Assembly (NCBI RefSeq): GCF_018138145.1
Contig: NZ_CP073104.1
Coordinates: 496,001 to 560,000 of the forward strand
Origin: Pseudomonas sp. SCA2728.1_7
GTDB taxonomy: Bacteria; Pseudomonadota; Gammaproteobacteria; Pseudomonadales; Pseudomonadaceae
Length of the DNA stretch: 64,000 nt
Direction of reading: 5' to 3'
This document shows, piece by piece, positions 27,025 to 40,277 of the stretch. Under the pieces are notes generated by a model, which saw nothing but the letters and a program-made list of their open reading frames with translations, made no database searches and had not been told where the DNA came from. The translations under genes and the position numbers were made by a program. Within the stretch, counting starts at the first letter, position 1. Each line of letters opens with the position of its first letter.

Positions 27025-29019
27025 ATGACTGCTGAAAAACCCTCTGAACAAAGCTACAACCCGCACATGCCGCTGTCGCAGGCCTTGCTGCTGCCGCGCA
27101 TTGTCATTGAAAACACCATGCCGACGCTCGATGGCGGACAGTTCGCCGTGAAGTCGATTGCCGGCCGTGAAGTGGTGGTTACCAGCAAGGTGTTTGCCGA
27201 CGGTCACGACAAACTCGCCGTGCGCATCCGCTGGTGTGAGGAAGGCGAAGAGACCTGGCAAAGCGAAGTCATGGCCGATCAGGGAAACAATGGCTGGCAA
27301 GGCCAGTTCCGCCCTGAGCATCAGGGCCGCTACCTGTATTGCATCGAGGCGTGGATCGACCACTTCGCCAGTTTTCAGTATGAGCTGGAGAAGAAACACA
27401 CCGCTGCTGTTCCGGTTTCGCTGGAATTGCAGGAAGGCCGGAGCATGGTGCAACAGGCCGCCGAACGCAGCGAAGGGCAGCTCAGCGAACAGCTTGCCGC
27501 GTTGCACCACGAATTGTCCGGGTTGCTCGAAACCGAGCAGGTCGCGCTGTTTCTGCACTCGCGCAGTGCGCAATTGATGGCTGAGGCCGATCACCGCGCC
27601 TACTTGAGCGTCAGTCCTGAATTCCCCATGGACGTCGAACGCGAACTGGCCGAGTTCGCCAGTTGGTATGAATTGTTTCCACGTTCGATCACCGACGATC
27701 CCCACCGTCACGGCACTTTTAACGATGTGCACTCACGTCTGCCAATGATTCAGGACATGGGCTTCGACGTGCTGTACTTCACGCCGATCCACCCGATCGG
27801 CCGCGCCCATCGCAAGGGTCGCAACAATTCCCTGACCGCCGGCCCCGATGATCCGGGCAGCCCTTATGCCATCGGCAGTGAGGAGGGCGGCCACGAGGCG
27901 ATTCACTCGCAACTGGGCACCCGCGAAGATTTCCGCCGACTGGTGGCCGCCGCCGCCGATCACGGTTTGGAAATCGCTCTCGATTTCGCCATTCAGTGCT
28001 CCCAGGATCACCCGTGGCTCAAGCAGCACCCGGGCTGGTTCAACTGGCGCCCCGACGGCACGATCAAATACGCCGAAAACCCACCGAAGAAATATCAGGA
28101 CATCGTCAACGTCGACTTCTATGCGCCGGACGCGATTCCGAGCCTTTGGATCGAGCTGCGTGACATCGTCATTGGCTGGGTCGAGGAGGGCGTGAAGATC
28201 TTCCGCGTCGACAATCCACACACCAAACCGCTGCCGTTCTGGCAATGGCTGATCGCCGATGTGCGGGCGCTGTACCCGGAAGTGATCTTCCTCGCCGAAG
28301 CCTTTACCACGCCGGCGATGATGGCGCGTCTGGGCAAGGTCGGCTACACACAGAGCTACACCTATTTCACTTGGCGCAATACCAAAAACGAACTGGCCAC
28401 GTACCTCACCGAACTGAATGAATCGCCGTGGCGCGAGTGCTACCGGCCGAACTTCTTCGTCAATACGCCCGACATCAACCCGGCGTTCCTGCACGAATCC
28501 GGGCGCCCGGGGTTTCTGATCCGCGCGGCGCTGGCGACCATGGGCTCGGGCCTGTGGGGCATGTATTCGGGGTTCGAGCTGTGCGAGTCGGCGCCGGTGC
28601 CGGGCAAAGAGGAATACCTCGACTCGGAGAAGTACGAGATTCGCGTCCGCGACTTCACCGCGCCCGGCAACATCATTGCCGAGATCGCCCAGCTCAACCG
28701 CATTCGTCGGCAGAACCCGGCGCTGCACACGCACCTGGGCCTGAAGGTCTACAACGCGTGGAACGACAACATTCTGTATTTCGGCAAGCGCAGTTTTGAC
28801 GGCAGCAATTTCATTCTGGTCGCGGTCAGCCTCGATCCGCACAACGTGCAGGAGGCGAATTTCGAACTGCCGCTGTGGGAAATGGGCCTGCCTGATGACG
28901 CGACGACCCACGGCGAAGACTTGATGAACGGGCATCGCTGGGACTGGCACGGCAAATACCAGTTCATGCGCCTGGACCCTGCGTATCAGCCGTTTGGCAT
29001 CTGGCGAATTACTGCCTGA
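27025..29019 (+). CDS. glgE: Alpha-1,4-glucan:maltose-1-phosphate maltosyltransferase GlgE
   Basis: A 664-residue GH13_3 enzyme that adds maltosyl units from maltose-1-phosphate to alpha-glucan; this length is typical. An N-terminal beta-sandwich and helical bundle precede the barrel. The nucleophile is D396 in FRVDNPHTKPLPFW and the acid/base E425 in FLAEAF; TPIHPIGRAHRKG and the family's KYAENPPKKYQDI are also visible. The start MTAEKPSEQ has aaggagag eight bases upstream; the open frame extends 61 codons further back through the promoter and is non-coding there. It leads the forward block, with treS next after a REPIN. Confidence 0.96.
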   Translation: MTAEKPSEQSYNPHMPLSQALLLPRIVIENTMPTLDGGQFAVKSIAGREVVVTSKVFADGHDKLAVRIRWCEEGEETWQSEVMADQGNNGWQGQFRPEHQGRYLYCIEAWIDHFASFQYELEKKHTAAVPVSLELQEGRSMVQQAAERSEGQLSEQLAALHHELSGLLETEQVALFLHSRSAQLMAEADHRAYLSVSPEFPMDVERELAEFASWYELFPRSITDDPHRHGTFNDVHSRLPMIQDMGFDVLYFTPIHPIGRAHRKGRNNSLTAGPDDPGSPYAIGSEEGGHEAIHSQLGTREDFRRLVAAAADHGLEIALDFAIQCSQDHPWLKQHPGWFNWRPDGTIKYAENPPKKYQDIVNVDFYAPDAIPSLWIELRDIVIGWVEEGVKIFRVDNPHTKPLPFWQWLIADVRALYPEVIFLAEAFTTPAMMARLGKVGYTQSYTYFTWRNTKNELATYLTELNESPWRECYRPNFFVNTPDINPAFLHESGRPGFLIRAALATMGSGLWGMYSGFELCESAPVPGKEEYLDSEKYEIRVRDFTAPGNIIAEIAQLNRIRRQNPALHTHLGLKVYNAWNDNILYFGKRSFDGSNFILVAVSLDPHNVQEANFELPLWEMGLPDDATTHGEDLMNGHRWDWHGKYQFMRLDPAYQPFGIWRITA

Positions 29020-29031
29020 ACACAGATCCAT

Positions 29032-29121
29032 TGTAGGAGTGAGCCTGCTCGCGATAGCAATCTTGCAGGCGACAACTCTGCCGAATATGAAACCGCGATC
29101 GCGAGCAGGCTCACTCCTACA
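29032..29121. repeat. REPIN between glgE and treS
   Basis: Head-to-head pair of the main type (tgtaggagtgagcctgctcg and inverse) inside the 169-base gap of the forward alpha-glucan block. Confidence 0.9.
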
Positions 29122-29188
29122 GGTTGCTCAGCGTTTTCGAGTCAGGTGATCGGCTCACGGCTTTTCTAGAATTGAACAGGAGTTTCAC

Positions 29189-32530
<3,342 letters not shown>

Positions 32531-32532
32531 TC

Positions 32533-34764
32533 ATGAGTTTCTCAAACAAGGAACAGGGTCAGGTCAAAGAAGCACTGCTGCCCTCGGCGAAAGATATCGA
32601 CGCTTTGGTCCGCGCTGAACATCACGACCCTTTTTCCATTCTTGGCCCGCACGGCGATGGCGCTGGCGGGCAGTTTATTCGCGCCTATCTACCCGGTGCG
32701 TTGAGTGTCGTGGTGCTGGACAAGGACAGCGGCGAAGAACGCGGTCCGTTGGAGCAGACCGAAACACCGGGGCTGTTTGTCGGTCATTTCGATCAGGCGC
32801 GACCGTATCAGTTGCGCACGCGCTGGGCCGGCGGCGAGCAAGTCGCCGAAGACCCGTATAGCTTTGGTCAACTGCTCGGTGAAATGGATTTGTATCTGTT
32901 CGCCGAGGGCAATCACCGCGACCTCAGTGCGTGCCTCGGCGCCCAGCTGAAAACCGTGGATGGTGTCGACGGCGTGCGTTTCGCCGTGTGGGCGCCGAAT
33001 GCCCGGCGCGTGTCAGTGGTCGGTGATTTCAACGTCTGGGACGGCCGCCGGCATCCAATGCGCTTGCGTCATCCGTCCGGGGTCTGGGAGTTGTTCATCC
33101 CGCGCCTGCAAGCGGGGGAGTTGTACAAATACGAGATTCTCGGTGCCCACGGGATTCTGCCGCTCAAGGCCGACCCGATGGCGCTGGCTACCAGCCTGCC
33201 GCCGGACACCGCGTCGAAAGTCGCTGAGCCGTTGCAAATCGACTGGCAGGATCAGGACTGGATGAGCAGCCGCCGTGACCGTCACAAGCATTCGGCGCCG
33301 CTGTCGATCTACGAACTGCACGCCGGTTCCTGGCAATGCGAGCTGGATGATCTCGGCGAAGTGGCGCGCCAGTACACCTGGCCGGAACTGGCCGAGCGGC
33401 TGATTCCGTATGTGAAAGAACTGGGTTTCACCCACATCGAACTGATGCCGATCATGGAACACCCGTTTGGTGGTTCATGGGGTTATCAGTTGCTGTCGCA
33501 ATTTGCACCGAGCGCGCGCTATGGCTCGCCGGCGCAGTTTGCCGAATTTGTCGACGCCTGCCACCGGGCCGAGATCGGCGTGATTCTCGACTGGGTGCCG
33601 GCGCATTTCCCCACCGACACCCATGGTCTGGCGCAATTCGACGGCACCGCACTGTACGAGTACGGCAACCCGCTGGAAGGCTTTCACCAGGATTGGGACA
33701 CGCTTATATACAACCTTGGGCGCACTGAGGTGCACGGCTACATGCTTGCGTCCGGGCTGCACTGGTTGAAACATTTCCATGTCGACGGCCTGCGCGTCGA
33801 TGCGGTGGCTTCGATGCTTTATCGCGACTATTCGCGCAAGGCTGGCGAATGGGTGCCGAACCGCCACGGTGGCCGCGAGAATCTGGAAGCCATCGACTTC
33901 CTCCGGCACTTGAACGACGTGGTTGAACTGGAAGCGCCGGGCGCGCTGGTGATCGCTGAAGAGTCCACCGCGTGGCCGGGTGTCAGCCAAAGTACGCAGC
34001 AGGGCGGCTTGGGGTTTGCCTATAAATGGAACATGGGCTGGATGCACGATTCGCTGCATTACATCCAGCAGGACCCGGTGTACCGCGCGCATCATCACAA
34101 CGAGTTGAGTTTTGGTCTGGTCTACGCTTGGTCCGAGCGTTTCATCCTGCCGATCTCCCACGACGAAGTGGTGCACGGCAAGCATTCGCTGATCGACAAG
34201 ATGCCCGGCGATCGCTGGCAGAAATTCGCCAACCTGCGCGCTTATCTGAGCTTCATGTGGACTCACCCGGGCAAGAAGTTGTTGTTCATGGGATGCGAGT
34301 TTGGCCAGTGGCGCGAGTGGAATCACGATCAGCAACTGGATTGGTATCTGCTGCAGTATTCCGAGCACAAAGGTGTGCAGAAACTGGTGGGTGACCTCAA
34401 TCGGCTGTACCGCGAGGAACCGGCGCTGCACGATCAGGACGACGCGCCGCAGGGTTTCCAGTGGTTGATCGGCGACGATGCGATCAACAGCGTTTATGCC
34501 TGGCTGCGTTGGAGCAAGGACGGCAAACCGGTGCTGGTGGTGGCCAACTTCACGCCGGTGCCGCGTCAGGCTTATCGCGTCGGTGTGCCGTTTGCCGGGC
34601 GCTGGACTGAATTGCTCAACAGCGATGCCGACACCTATGCCGGTTCCAATTATGGCAATGGCGGCGGGGCATTTACCGAGGAAGTGCCGAGCCATGGCCA
34701 GTCGTTGTCGCTGGAGCTGAACCTGCCGCCGTTGGCGGTGTTGATCCTCAAACCGGAAGGCTGA
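32533..34764 (+). CDS. glgB: 1,4-alpha-glucan branching enzyme GlgB
   Basis: A 743-residue GH13_9 enzyme that makes alpha-1,6 branches. An N-terminal CBM48-like pair of modules (residues about 20-230) precedes the barrel. The catalytic residues are D423 ([10 protein letters not shown]), E476 (VIAEES) and D544 (SHDEVVHGK), and [15 protein letters not shown] is the usual start of the barrel signature. It follows treS by two bases and is probably co-transcribed and coupled. With GlgE it builds branched glucan from maltose-1-phosphate. Confidence 0.97.
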   Translation: MSFSNKEQGQVKEALLPSAKDIDALVRAEHHDPFSILGPHGDGAGGQFIRAYLPGALSVVVLDKDSGEERGPLEQTETPGLFVGHFDQARPYQLRTRWAGGEQVAEDPYSFGQLLGEMDLYLFAEGNHRDLSACLGAQLKTVDGVDGVRFAVWAPNARRVSVVGDFNVWDGRRHPMRLRHPSGVWELFIPRLQAGELYKYEILGAHGILPLKADPMALATSLPPDTASKVAEPLQIDWQDQDWMSSRRDRHKHSAPLSIYELHAGSWQCELDDLGEVARQYTWPELAERLIPYVKELGFTHIELMPIMEHPFGGSWGYQLLSQFAPSARYGSPAQFAEFVDACHRAEIGVILDWVPAHFPTDTHGLAQFDGTALYEYGNPLEGFHQDWDTLIYNLGRTEVHGYMLASGLHWLKHFHVDGLRVDAVASMLYRDYSRKAGEWVPNRHGGRENLEAIDFLRHLNDVVELEAPGALVIAEESTAWPGVSQSTQQGGLGFAYKWNMGWMHDSLHYIQQDPVYRAHHHNELSFGLVYAWSERFILPISHDEVVHGKHSLIDKMPGDRWQKFANLRAYLSFMWTHPGKKLLFMGCEFGQWREWNHDQQLDWYLLQYSEHKGVQKLVGDLNRLYREEPALHDQDDAPQGFQWLIGDDAINSVYAWLRWSKDGKPVLVVANFTPVPRQAYRVGVPFAGRWTELLNSDADTYAGSNYGNGGGAFTEEVPSHGQSLSLELNLPPLAVLILKPEG

Positions 34765-34783
34765 TCCGAGACCGCGTCGCTGC

Positions 34784-34851
34784 CTTCGCGAGCAGGCTCA
34801 CTCCTACACTTGGAATGCGTTCCCCTTGTAGGAGTGAGCCTGCTCGCGATG
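34784..34851. repeat. REP pair, tail-to-tail
   Basis: cttcgcgagcaggctcactc and its inverse around spacer cttggaatgcgttcccctt; it separates the convergent glgB and autotransporter genes. Confidence 0.88.
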
Positions 34852-34887
34852 GCGTCAGCACAAACACTATCGCCGCCAAGCCAAACG

Positions 34888-35955
34888 CTACCAACGCATC
34901 CGCACCCCAAGGCTGCCAATGATCCCGTTCAAATCATTGTCATCGACATCACTGCTGTAATCGGCACTGACATACAGACTCACCGCCGGCGTCACCCGCG
35001 CCACCAGGCCCAATCCCAACTCAACCGTGGATGACTTGCGGCTGCTGCTGATCTTGTCGACCTGATCCAGCGTCACGGTATTGCCGGTGTAAACGGTGTG
35101 CCAGAGGTTGGTGCGCACATAGGGTTCGACCGGCAAGCCATTCAAATCGTAACTGCCTTTCAACCGTGCGCCGACGCGGCCGCTCCACGCCGTCAGATCG
35201 GAGGAAGAGGCATTGCCGGAACCGGCGTAGGGCGTGTCGAGGGTGATGCGTTGATTGATCAATTGCGCCTGCGGTTCGACCACCCAGTTGTCGCTCAGGC
35301 CAATCGGAAAACCGCCTTCCACCGAGAAGGTCATGGCGCTGCCTTCGGTGGCTTGCCGTGCGCCTTGGCCGTTGCGACTGAAACCGCTGACCCGGCCTCC
35401 GCTGGCCGAAAGGTCAACGTGCCAGCCTTGGCCACCGCTGAGGCTGTAGTAGGCACCGAGGCTCTGGCCTTGCAGATTGAGGGTGTCACGGTTCGGATCG
35501 GCCAAAGCGCGACTGGTGAGCACGCCGTTGCCATTGGCTTGAATCTGGTTGACGCCGCCGATCAGGCCGATGGTCTGGGTATGGCTGCCACTTTGCAGAG
35601 TCAGTACGGCTGGCCCTTTGAAGTCGCCGCTGCCGGGTGTTGTGTAACCCGACGACAGCACATCGGTTTGTGCCTGACGCGCACTTCTGCCGTACAACTC
35701 ATCCCAGGCTGACGGGGCGAGGTCTTCAGTGATCAGGTTCGCCCCCTGCAAGTCCGGGCGAGGGCTCAAGCGTTGCGGGCCGGGGGTAATGACGGTGACG
35801 GGCAGTGTCATGACCGGCACATCCGCGCGATACCACGGGGTCGTTTCATCCGCCGCAGGACCGGCCTGCGCCTCCATGGATGAGCACAGCAAGATAGAAC
35901 TCGACACTGTGCAGAAAGTGATTTTGATCTCGTGTGGGGTGATGGGCGTTTTCAT
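34888..35955 (-). CDS. Autotransporter-type outer-membrane beta-barrel protein, almost no passenger
   Basis: A 355-residue protein with a signal peptide ending near ...SMEAQA (residue 31). Residues 32-about 110 form a short low-complexity stretch, then about 240 residues of alternating strands resembling an autotransporter beta domain, ending in the aromatic C-terminus LGVRMRW needed for barrel insertion. A WDELYGRSARQAQTD helix near residue 85-100 resembles the plug helix of the barrel. Normal autotransporters carry large passengers; this one has only about 70 residues before the barrel. Function is unknown; it could be a degenerate or self-standing barrel. Confidence 0.75.
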   Translation of the reverse strand: MKTPITPHEIKITFCTVSSSILLCSSMEAQAGPAADETTPWYRADVPVMTLPVTVITPGPQRLSPRPDLQGANLITEDLAPSAWDELYGRSARQAQTDVLSSGYTTPGSGDFKGPAVLTLQSGSHTQTIGLIGGVNQIQANGNGVLTSRALADPNRDTLNLQGQSLGAYYSLSGGQGWHVDLSASGGRVSGFSRNGQGARQATEGSAMTFSVEGGFPIGLSDNWVVEPQAQLINQRITLDTPYAGSGNASSSDLTAWSGRVGARLKGSYDLNGLPVEPYVRTNLWHTVYTGNTVTLDQVDKISSSRKSSTVELGLGLVARVTPAVSLYVSADYSSDVDDNDLNGIIGSLGVRMRW

Positions 35956-36343
35956 GGAGGTCTACCTTGCAGGCGCATGCATTCTCTCTGTGTGGCGTCT
36001 CTCCTACCCCGAACGAGGGGCGACCGAATGGAGCGGGGCGAACCGTGACCGCTCGATTTCGCGAGTATCCGAAGGTTCGTCCCGGGTAGTGATTCCGGGG
36101 TAGTAAGGTAGAGATAAGAAGAGTCGAGCGTGCCCGTCAAGAAATTGAACGATGAGCGGTAGTAGCAAAACAGGCTTTGCAAGCGTTTGTTTTTCTGCAC
36201 ATAACTAAGTGGTTGTTTGCATGGATAAACGCAGCGAAAGCCCCGGTCCAGAGGCATTCAGTTGCCGACAGATGGTCTGCCGGTAATTCTCGGCCGCCGA
36301 ATGATCTGCGCCATTCCGCCCTGTATTGCTGTCACTATTGCGG
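35956..36343. other. Intergenic region, AT-rich, no gene seen
   Basis: The left part is the upstream region of the autotransporter gene. Bases about 36105-36240 are clearly AT-richer than the surroundings (for example gtagagataagaagag and gcacataactaagtgg), which suggests a promoter or acquired DNA. No conserved ORF, repeat or hairpin stands out. Confidence 0.5.
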
Positions 36344-37126
36344 CTACAAGTGCACCTCGACAGCCAGTGGCAGGTGATCCGACAGATGGGTCCACGGCTT
36401 GCTACCGAGGATCTTCGGGTCGTGGCTGCTGGCATTGCGCAGGTAGATCCGGTCCAGTCGCAGTAACGGAAAACGCGCCGGGTAAGTTTTGGCCGGGCGT
36501 CCGTGATGACGCTCGAAGGCTTCGTGCAGATAGTCGCGACGGGCGAGGGCGACATTGCCCTGCAACTGCCAGTCATTGAAATCGCCAGCGATGATCACCG
36601 GGGCATCGTCGGGCAGCGATTCGAGCAATTGGCAGAGCAGGTGTAGCTGCAATTGCCGATGGCTTTCGAGCAGACTCAAATGCACGCAGATCGCATGCAC
36701 CTCGGCATGCCCCGGCACGTCCAGCACACAGTGCAGCAGACCCCGGCGTTCGGGGCCGGTGATCGAGACGTCGAGGTTGCGGTATTCACGGATCGGGTAT
36801 TTCGACAGCAGCGCATTGCCGTGGTGGCCGTCGGGGTAAACGGCGTTACGTCCGTAGGCGAAGTCGCTCCACATGCTGTCGGCGAGAAATTCGTATTGCG
36901 AGGTTTGCGGCCAGTCGTTGTAACGGTTCGAATGCCGCTCATGTTCACCCACCACTTCCTGGAGAAACACCAGATCAGCCGAGGTGCTGCGCACCGCTTC
37001 ACGCAGCTCCGGCAAAATGAAGCGCCGGTTGAGCGCGGTGAAACCCTTGTGGGTGTTGACCGTCAACACCCGGAGTCGATGGATGACGGGCGCGTCGACA
37101 ACATGACGCTTGGGATCGCTGGACAC
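36344..37126 (-). CDS. Endonuclease/exonuclease/phosphatase (EEP) family hydrolase
   Basis: A 260-residue EEP-fold hydrolase. Family motifs are in order: NTHKGF near 25, [10 protein letters not shown] near 55, GHHGNALLS near 100, [11 protein letters not shown] near 145, AGDFNDW near 180, DRIYLR near 225 and the C-terminal SDHLPL. These give the metal and phosphate-binding residues (E in LQE, D/N in GDFND, H in SDH). The GTG start is preceded by agaggag. Relatives such as YbhP neighbour cardiolipin synthase genes; none is present here. The likely substrate is a phospholipid or nucleic-acid phosphodiester. Confidence 0.9.
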   Translation of the reverse strand: MSSDPKRHVVDAPVIHRLRVLTVNTHKGFTALNRRFILPELREAVRSTSADLVFLQEVVGEHERHSNRYNDWPQTSQYEFLADSMWSDFAYGRNAVYPDGHHGNALLSKYPIREYRNLDVSITGPERRGLLHCVLDVPGHAEVHAICVHLSLLESHRQLQLHLLCQLLESLPDDAPVIIAGDFNDWQLQGNVALARRDYLHEAFERHHGRPAKTYPARFPLLRLDRIYLRNASSHDPKILGSKPWTHLSDHLPLAVEVHL

Positions 37127-37209
37127 GGTTACTCCTCTGGATTGCGGGCCGCTTATTCATGCGACTGATGGCGAGGGGCGGCAGTTCCTTCTGATCAATC
37201 CACAAAGCC

Positions 37210-37300
37210 TTGTAGGAGTGAGCCTGCTCGCGATAGCGGTGGATCAATCAACATTTGCGTCAATGACACACCGCTATCGCGAGCAGGCTCACTCCTACAA
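37210..37300. repeat. REPIN
   Basis: Head-to-head main-type pair between the EEP and PIG-L genes; its internal spacer is nearly the same as in the copy at 8811 (caatcaacatttgcgtcaat). Confidence 0.9.
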
Positions 37301-37324
37301 AGAGCTCGGCAGTGTCGTAGAGAT

Positions 37325-38083
37325 TCAGACGAAGACAATTTCGTAGGGCAGGCGCATCCGCTCGAGAAGCACCGGCGGGAGCATCGGCGCAATGCCGATC
37401 GCCGGTTCGCCCTTGAGCTGGCTGGCATAGGCGTGGGTGGCGTGGCTCTTGCGCGCCACGGTCCAGGTGTCGAGGCGCAGTTTGCGCGCGCGTTCCCAGG
37501 GTATCAGTTGCTGGTCGCGCTCGGGCCAATGCCAGGCCCACACCGGTACATCATGAAAGGTCGCGCCGGCCTGTTCCGCTGCTTGCGCACTGGCCCGGCC
37601 CACCGCTTCGTGGTCGTCGTTGCCATCGCCGCGCCAGGTGCTGAACACCACGTCGCCGGGGCGCAGGTAGCGGCTGATGAATTCGGTCACTTGCGCTTGC
37701 TGGTCGCACAGGGCGTTGTCGGTGAAGCCGCCACGCACCCATTTCAGGCTGTGCATCGGCAGGCCGAGGCGGCGCAGGGCTTCGACGCTTTCCTGTGGGC
37801 GGAACACGCTCAGACGTTTCTCCGACCATTGCCGCGAACCCGGATGGCTGGCGCTGCCATCGGTGACCGAGAGCAATTGCAGCGGATGACCGAGGCTGGA
37901 GAGTAATTGCAGCAGACCGCCGCAGGTGACCACTTCATCGCCCGGATGCGGTGCGATGACCACGGCGCGGGCACCGTCGGGCACCAGGCTGCGGGTATTG
38001 ATCACGGGGATGTTGTCCAGTTGCGCGGCGCTGTTCCAGATTTGCGCCGATGAACTGCTGTCGCTGAGGGTTAACGGTTTCAT
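37325..38083 (-). CDS. PIG-L family protein with an altered active-site Asp
   Basis: A 252-residue LmbE/PIG-L zinc-hydrolase fold protein; normal members remove acetyl groups from GlcNAc-type sugars. The motif is H46-P-G48-D-E50 (APHPGDEVV) where the family has HPDDE, so the Asp that acts as general base (D15 in MshB) is Gly. The zinc ligands H46 and D49, and the later DDHEAVGRAS, remain. It is the same length as, and a close paralogue of, the intact copy at 39519-40277. The start MKPLTL is chosen for its aagga site. Activity may be lost or changed. Confidence 0.85.
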   Translation of the reverse strand: MKPLTLSDSSSSAQIWNSAAQLDNIPVINTRSLVPDGARAVVIAPHPGDEVVTCGGLLQLLSSLGHPLQLLSVTDGSASHPGSRQWSEKRLSVFRPQESVEALRRLGLPMHSLKWVRGGFTDNALCDQQAQVTEFISRYLRPGDVVFSTWRGDGNDDHEAVGRASAQAAEQAGATFHDVPVWAWHWPERDQQLIPWERARKLRLDTWTVARKSHATHAYASQLKGEPAIGIAPMLPPVLLERMRLPYEIVFV

Positions 38084-38239
38084 GATATGACGTCCTTGTG
38101 TTGTCTCGCCCTCAGTCGTGCGCATGACAGTGATTGCCCGACGCTACCGACCCGTGAAGGCTGGTTGAATGCCTTGCGACGCTCCGAACCCTGGATTGCC
38201 GCGCAGCAGAGTATTGCTCATGAAGCGAAGTTCGTCGCG

Positions 38240-38926
38240 TCACAGATCAATCTGATCCGCTTTTTTTTGCTCCATCTGTGCCAGATTTCGCAGATAGTCG
38301 CCAAAGCCACCGCGCGCACGGCTGTCGAAGCGAGCGCTGGTGAGCACTTGCGGGCGATGACTCCAGGCGATGTTGGCGCCATCCCGCTCCAGCTCCCGCA
38401 CCAACTGCACATCTTCGTCGCACGCCAGCGGTTTAAAGCCCCCGGCCCAGCGATAGGCGTCGGCGCTGATGCCCAGATTGGCGCCGTGAATGTGCCGATG
38501 GCCATCGCAGGCCCGGTAATGCCGGTGGTAGCGGATTTGCGCCGCTGCATCGAACGACTCGTGCCAGCGTTCGACCGTGACGGTACCGCAGACGGCGTCC
38601 GCACCCAAGCCCAGCTGCGCCACCAGCCAGTCGTCGGCGACGCGACTGTCGGCGTCCGAGCAGGAGATCCAGCGCGCGCCGCGCTCCAGCAACAGCTGTG
38701 CGCCGGCCGCCCGGGCCTGGCCGACGTTGCGCGCGTCGATGTGCAGGCTCAGCACCGGATAGCGACTGACAATCTGCGCCGAGCGATCGGTGCAACTGTC
38801 GAGCACCACCAGCACTTCGACGCGCTCGCCGGCCAGCAAGCCATGCCGGCTGGCGCGCACGGCCGCACTCAGGCATTCGTCGAGCAAGTCTTCCTCGTTG
38901 TGCGCCGGGATCAGAATGCCGATCAT
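38240..38926 (-). CDS. Family 2 glycosyltransferase
   Basis: A 228-residue cytoplasmic GT2 (GT-A fold). It begins with IGILIPAHNEEDLLDECL, then the metal/nucleotide site CSDADSRVADDW with D91-x-D93, and a catalytic ACDEDVQLVREL near 185. It has no membrane segment, unlike large polymer synthases. The start overlaps the upstream methyltransferase stop in an ATGA. It is the last gene of the overlapping set that begins with glgX; the sugar donor and acceptor are unknown. Confidence 0.85.
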   Translation of the reverse strand: MIGILIPAHNEEDLLDECLSAAVRASRHGLLAGERVEVLVVLDSCTDRSAQIVSRYPVLSLHIDARNVGQARAAGAQLLLERGARWISCSDADSRVADDWLVAQLGLGADAVCGTVTVERWHESFDAAAQIRYHRHYRACDGHRHIHGANLGISADAYRWAGGFKPLACDEDVQLVRELERDGANIAWSHRPQVLTSARFDSRARGGFGDYLRNLAQMEQKKADQIDL

Positions 38927-39522
38927 CGCAAGCCCTCCAGTGCCGCCACCGAGCGCGGTTCGCGGCTCCACACCTCAAGAATGAAGTCCGCTTCCTGATG
39001 CAAAACCACTCGCGGCAGGTGCAGTTTTTCGTGAATCAGGTCGTGTACCTGCCGCGCATTCAGCGGGCAGCCGTCGATGGGCGGACGCCAGTGACAGGCG
39101 AGGAACTGGCCGTCGGCAGTCAGGCAATCACTGGCCCGACGGATCACGTCTGTCAGATCTTCACCATCGAGGTAGTAGCCGATCTCGCTAAATACGATCA
39201 GGTCGAATTTTTCCTCCGGCCAGTCGCCGGGAAGACGGTTTTGCCGCACTTCGGCGTGATCGAACAGGCTCAATCGTGTGCGCGCCAACGTCACCGCCGC
39301 ACTGGCCGTGTCACAGCACAGCAAGCGATCGCAACGACCGGCGAGTTCGGCGCTCAACTCGCCGTTGGCGCAGCCCGGTTCGAAGATTGCCCGATAGTGC
39401 GGACGCGGCAGGGCGGCGAGGGTGATTGCGCGTTTGCGCTGCTCGTACCAGCGCTCGCGGAAGGCCCAGGGGTCGTCGTTGCCGGCAAACAGGCCATCGA
39501 AATAGCGATCTTCGACACTCAT
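38923..39522 (-). CDS. NodS-like class I SAM methyltransferase
   Basis: A 199-residue Rossmann methyltransferase. SAM motif I is EPGCANGELS at residues 48-57, the acidic motif II is CCDTASAAV, and motif IV is FDLIVFSEIGYYLD. The sequence resembles NodS-type N-methyltransferases from Nod-factor biosynthesis. It overlaps both neighbours by four bases (PIG-L upstream and GT2 downstream), so the three genes are translationally coupled. The acceptor is not known; a deacetylated amino sugar is the inference from the adjacent PIG-L. Confidence 0.85.
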   Translation of the reverse strand: MSVEDRYFDGLFAGNDDPWAFRERWYEQRKRAITLAALPRPHYRAIFEPGCANGELSAELAGRCDRLLCCDTASAAVTLARTRLSLFDHAEVRQNRLPGDWPEEKFDLIVFSEIGYYLDGEDLTDVIRRASDCLTADGQFLACHWRPPIDGCPLNARQVHDLIHEKLHLPRVVLHQEADFILEVWSREPRSVAALEGLR

Positions 39523-40277
39523 AGAAACACCACTTCGAAAGGTTGCAGCAGGCGATCAAGCACATAGGGCGCGAGCACCGGGCCGAGTCTGGCGTCAGGA
39601 TCGCCCTCCAGTTGACTGGCGAAGGCGTACACCGCGTGGCGCTTGCGTGCGACTTGCGCCGGCGTCAGGAGAATCTTGCGTGCGCGTTGCCACGGTACGA
39701 AAGCGTCTTCCGGGGTTGCCCAGTGCCAGGTCCACACCGGCAATTCATGGCAAGTCGCACCGACGCGACGGGCAGCCTCGGCGCTGGCGCGGCCGACGGC
39801 TTCGTGGTCGCAATGACCGTCCTCGCTCCAGGTAGTGAAGAGCACGTCGTCGGGACGCAGATGACGCTCGATGAACTCCACCAATTCGGTCTCCTGAGCC
39901 GCGACCTGCGTGTCGCTGAAACCGCCGCGCAGCCACTTCATGCGATGCATCGGCAGGCCGAGTCGGCGCAGCGCTTCGGCAGATTCCTGTGGGCGCACCA
40001 CGCTCAGACGTTCGACCGGCCAACGACTGGAACCGGGGTGGCTGGCGCTGCCGTCGGTTACAGAAATCAGTTGCAGAGGCCGACCGGCCTCGGCGAGCAA
40101 TTGCAGCAAACCACCACAACCGAGTACTTCGTCGTCCGGGTGCGGCGCGACGATCACCGCCCGCGCACCCGGTGGCACCAGGCTGAGGATGTCGATGCTG
40201 TCCAGCTCCGCCAGATGTCGCGAAGCCTGCCACTGATGCAGGCTGGTGCCCTGGCCGACAATCGGGTTGGTTTTCAT
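39519..40277 (-). CDS. PIG-L family deacetylase, intact active site
   Basis: A 252-residue LmbE/PIG-L zinc deacetylase. The motif is H46-P-D48-D49-E50 (APHPDDEVLGCGG) with GHCDHEAVGRAS as the second zinc site. Family members act on N-acetylglucosamine-containing substrates. The start MKTNPIVG is chosen because its ATG overlaps the upstream stop (ATGA); an ATG three codons earlier is possible. It is clearly paralogous to the gene at 37325-38083, with identical length and aligned motifs. Confidence 0.9.
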   Translation of the reverse strand: MKTNPIVGQGTSLHQWQASRHLAELDSIDILSLVPPGARAVIVAPHPDDEVLGCGGLLQLLAEAGRPLQLISVTDGSASHPGSSRWPVERLSVVRPQESAEALRRLGLPMHRMKWLRGGFSDTQVAAQETELVEFIERHLRPDDVLFTTWSEDGHCDHEAVGRASAEAARRVGATCHELPVWTWHWATPEDAFVPWQRARKILLTPAQVARKRHAVYAFASQLEGDPDARLGPVLAPYVLDRLLQPFEVVFL

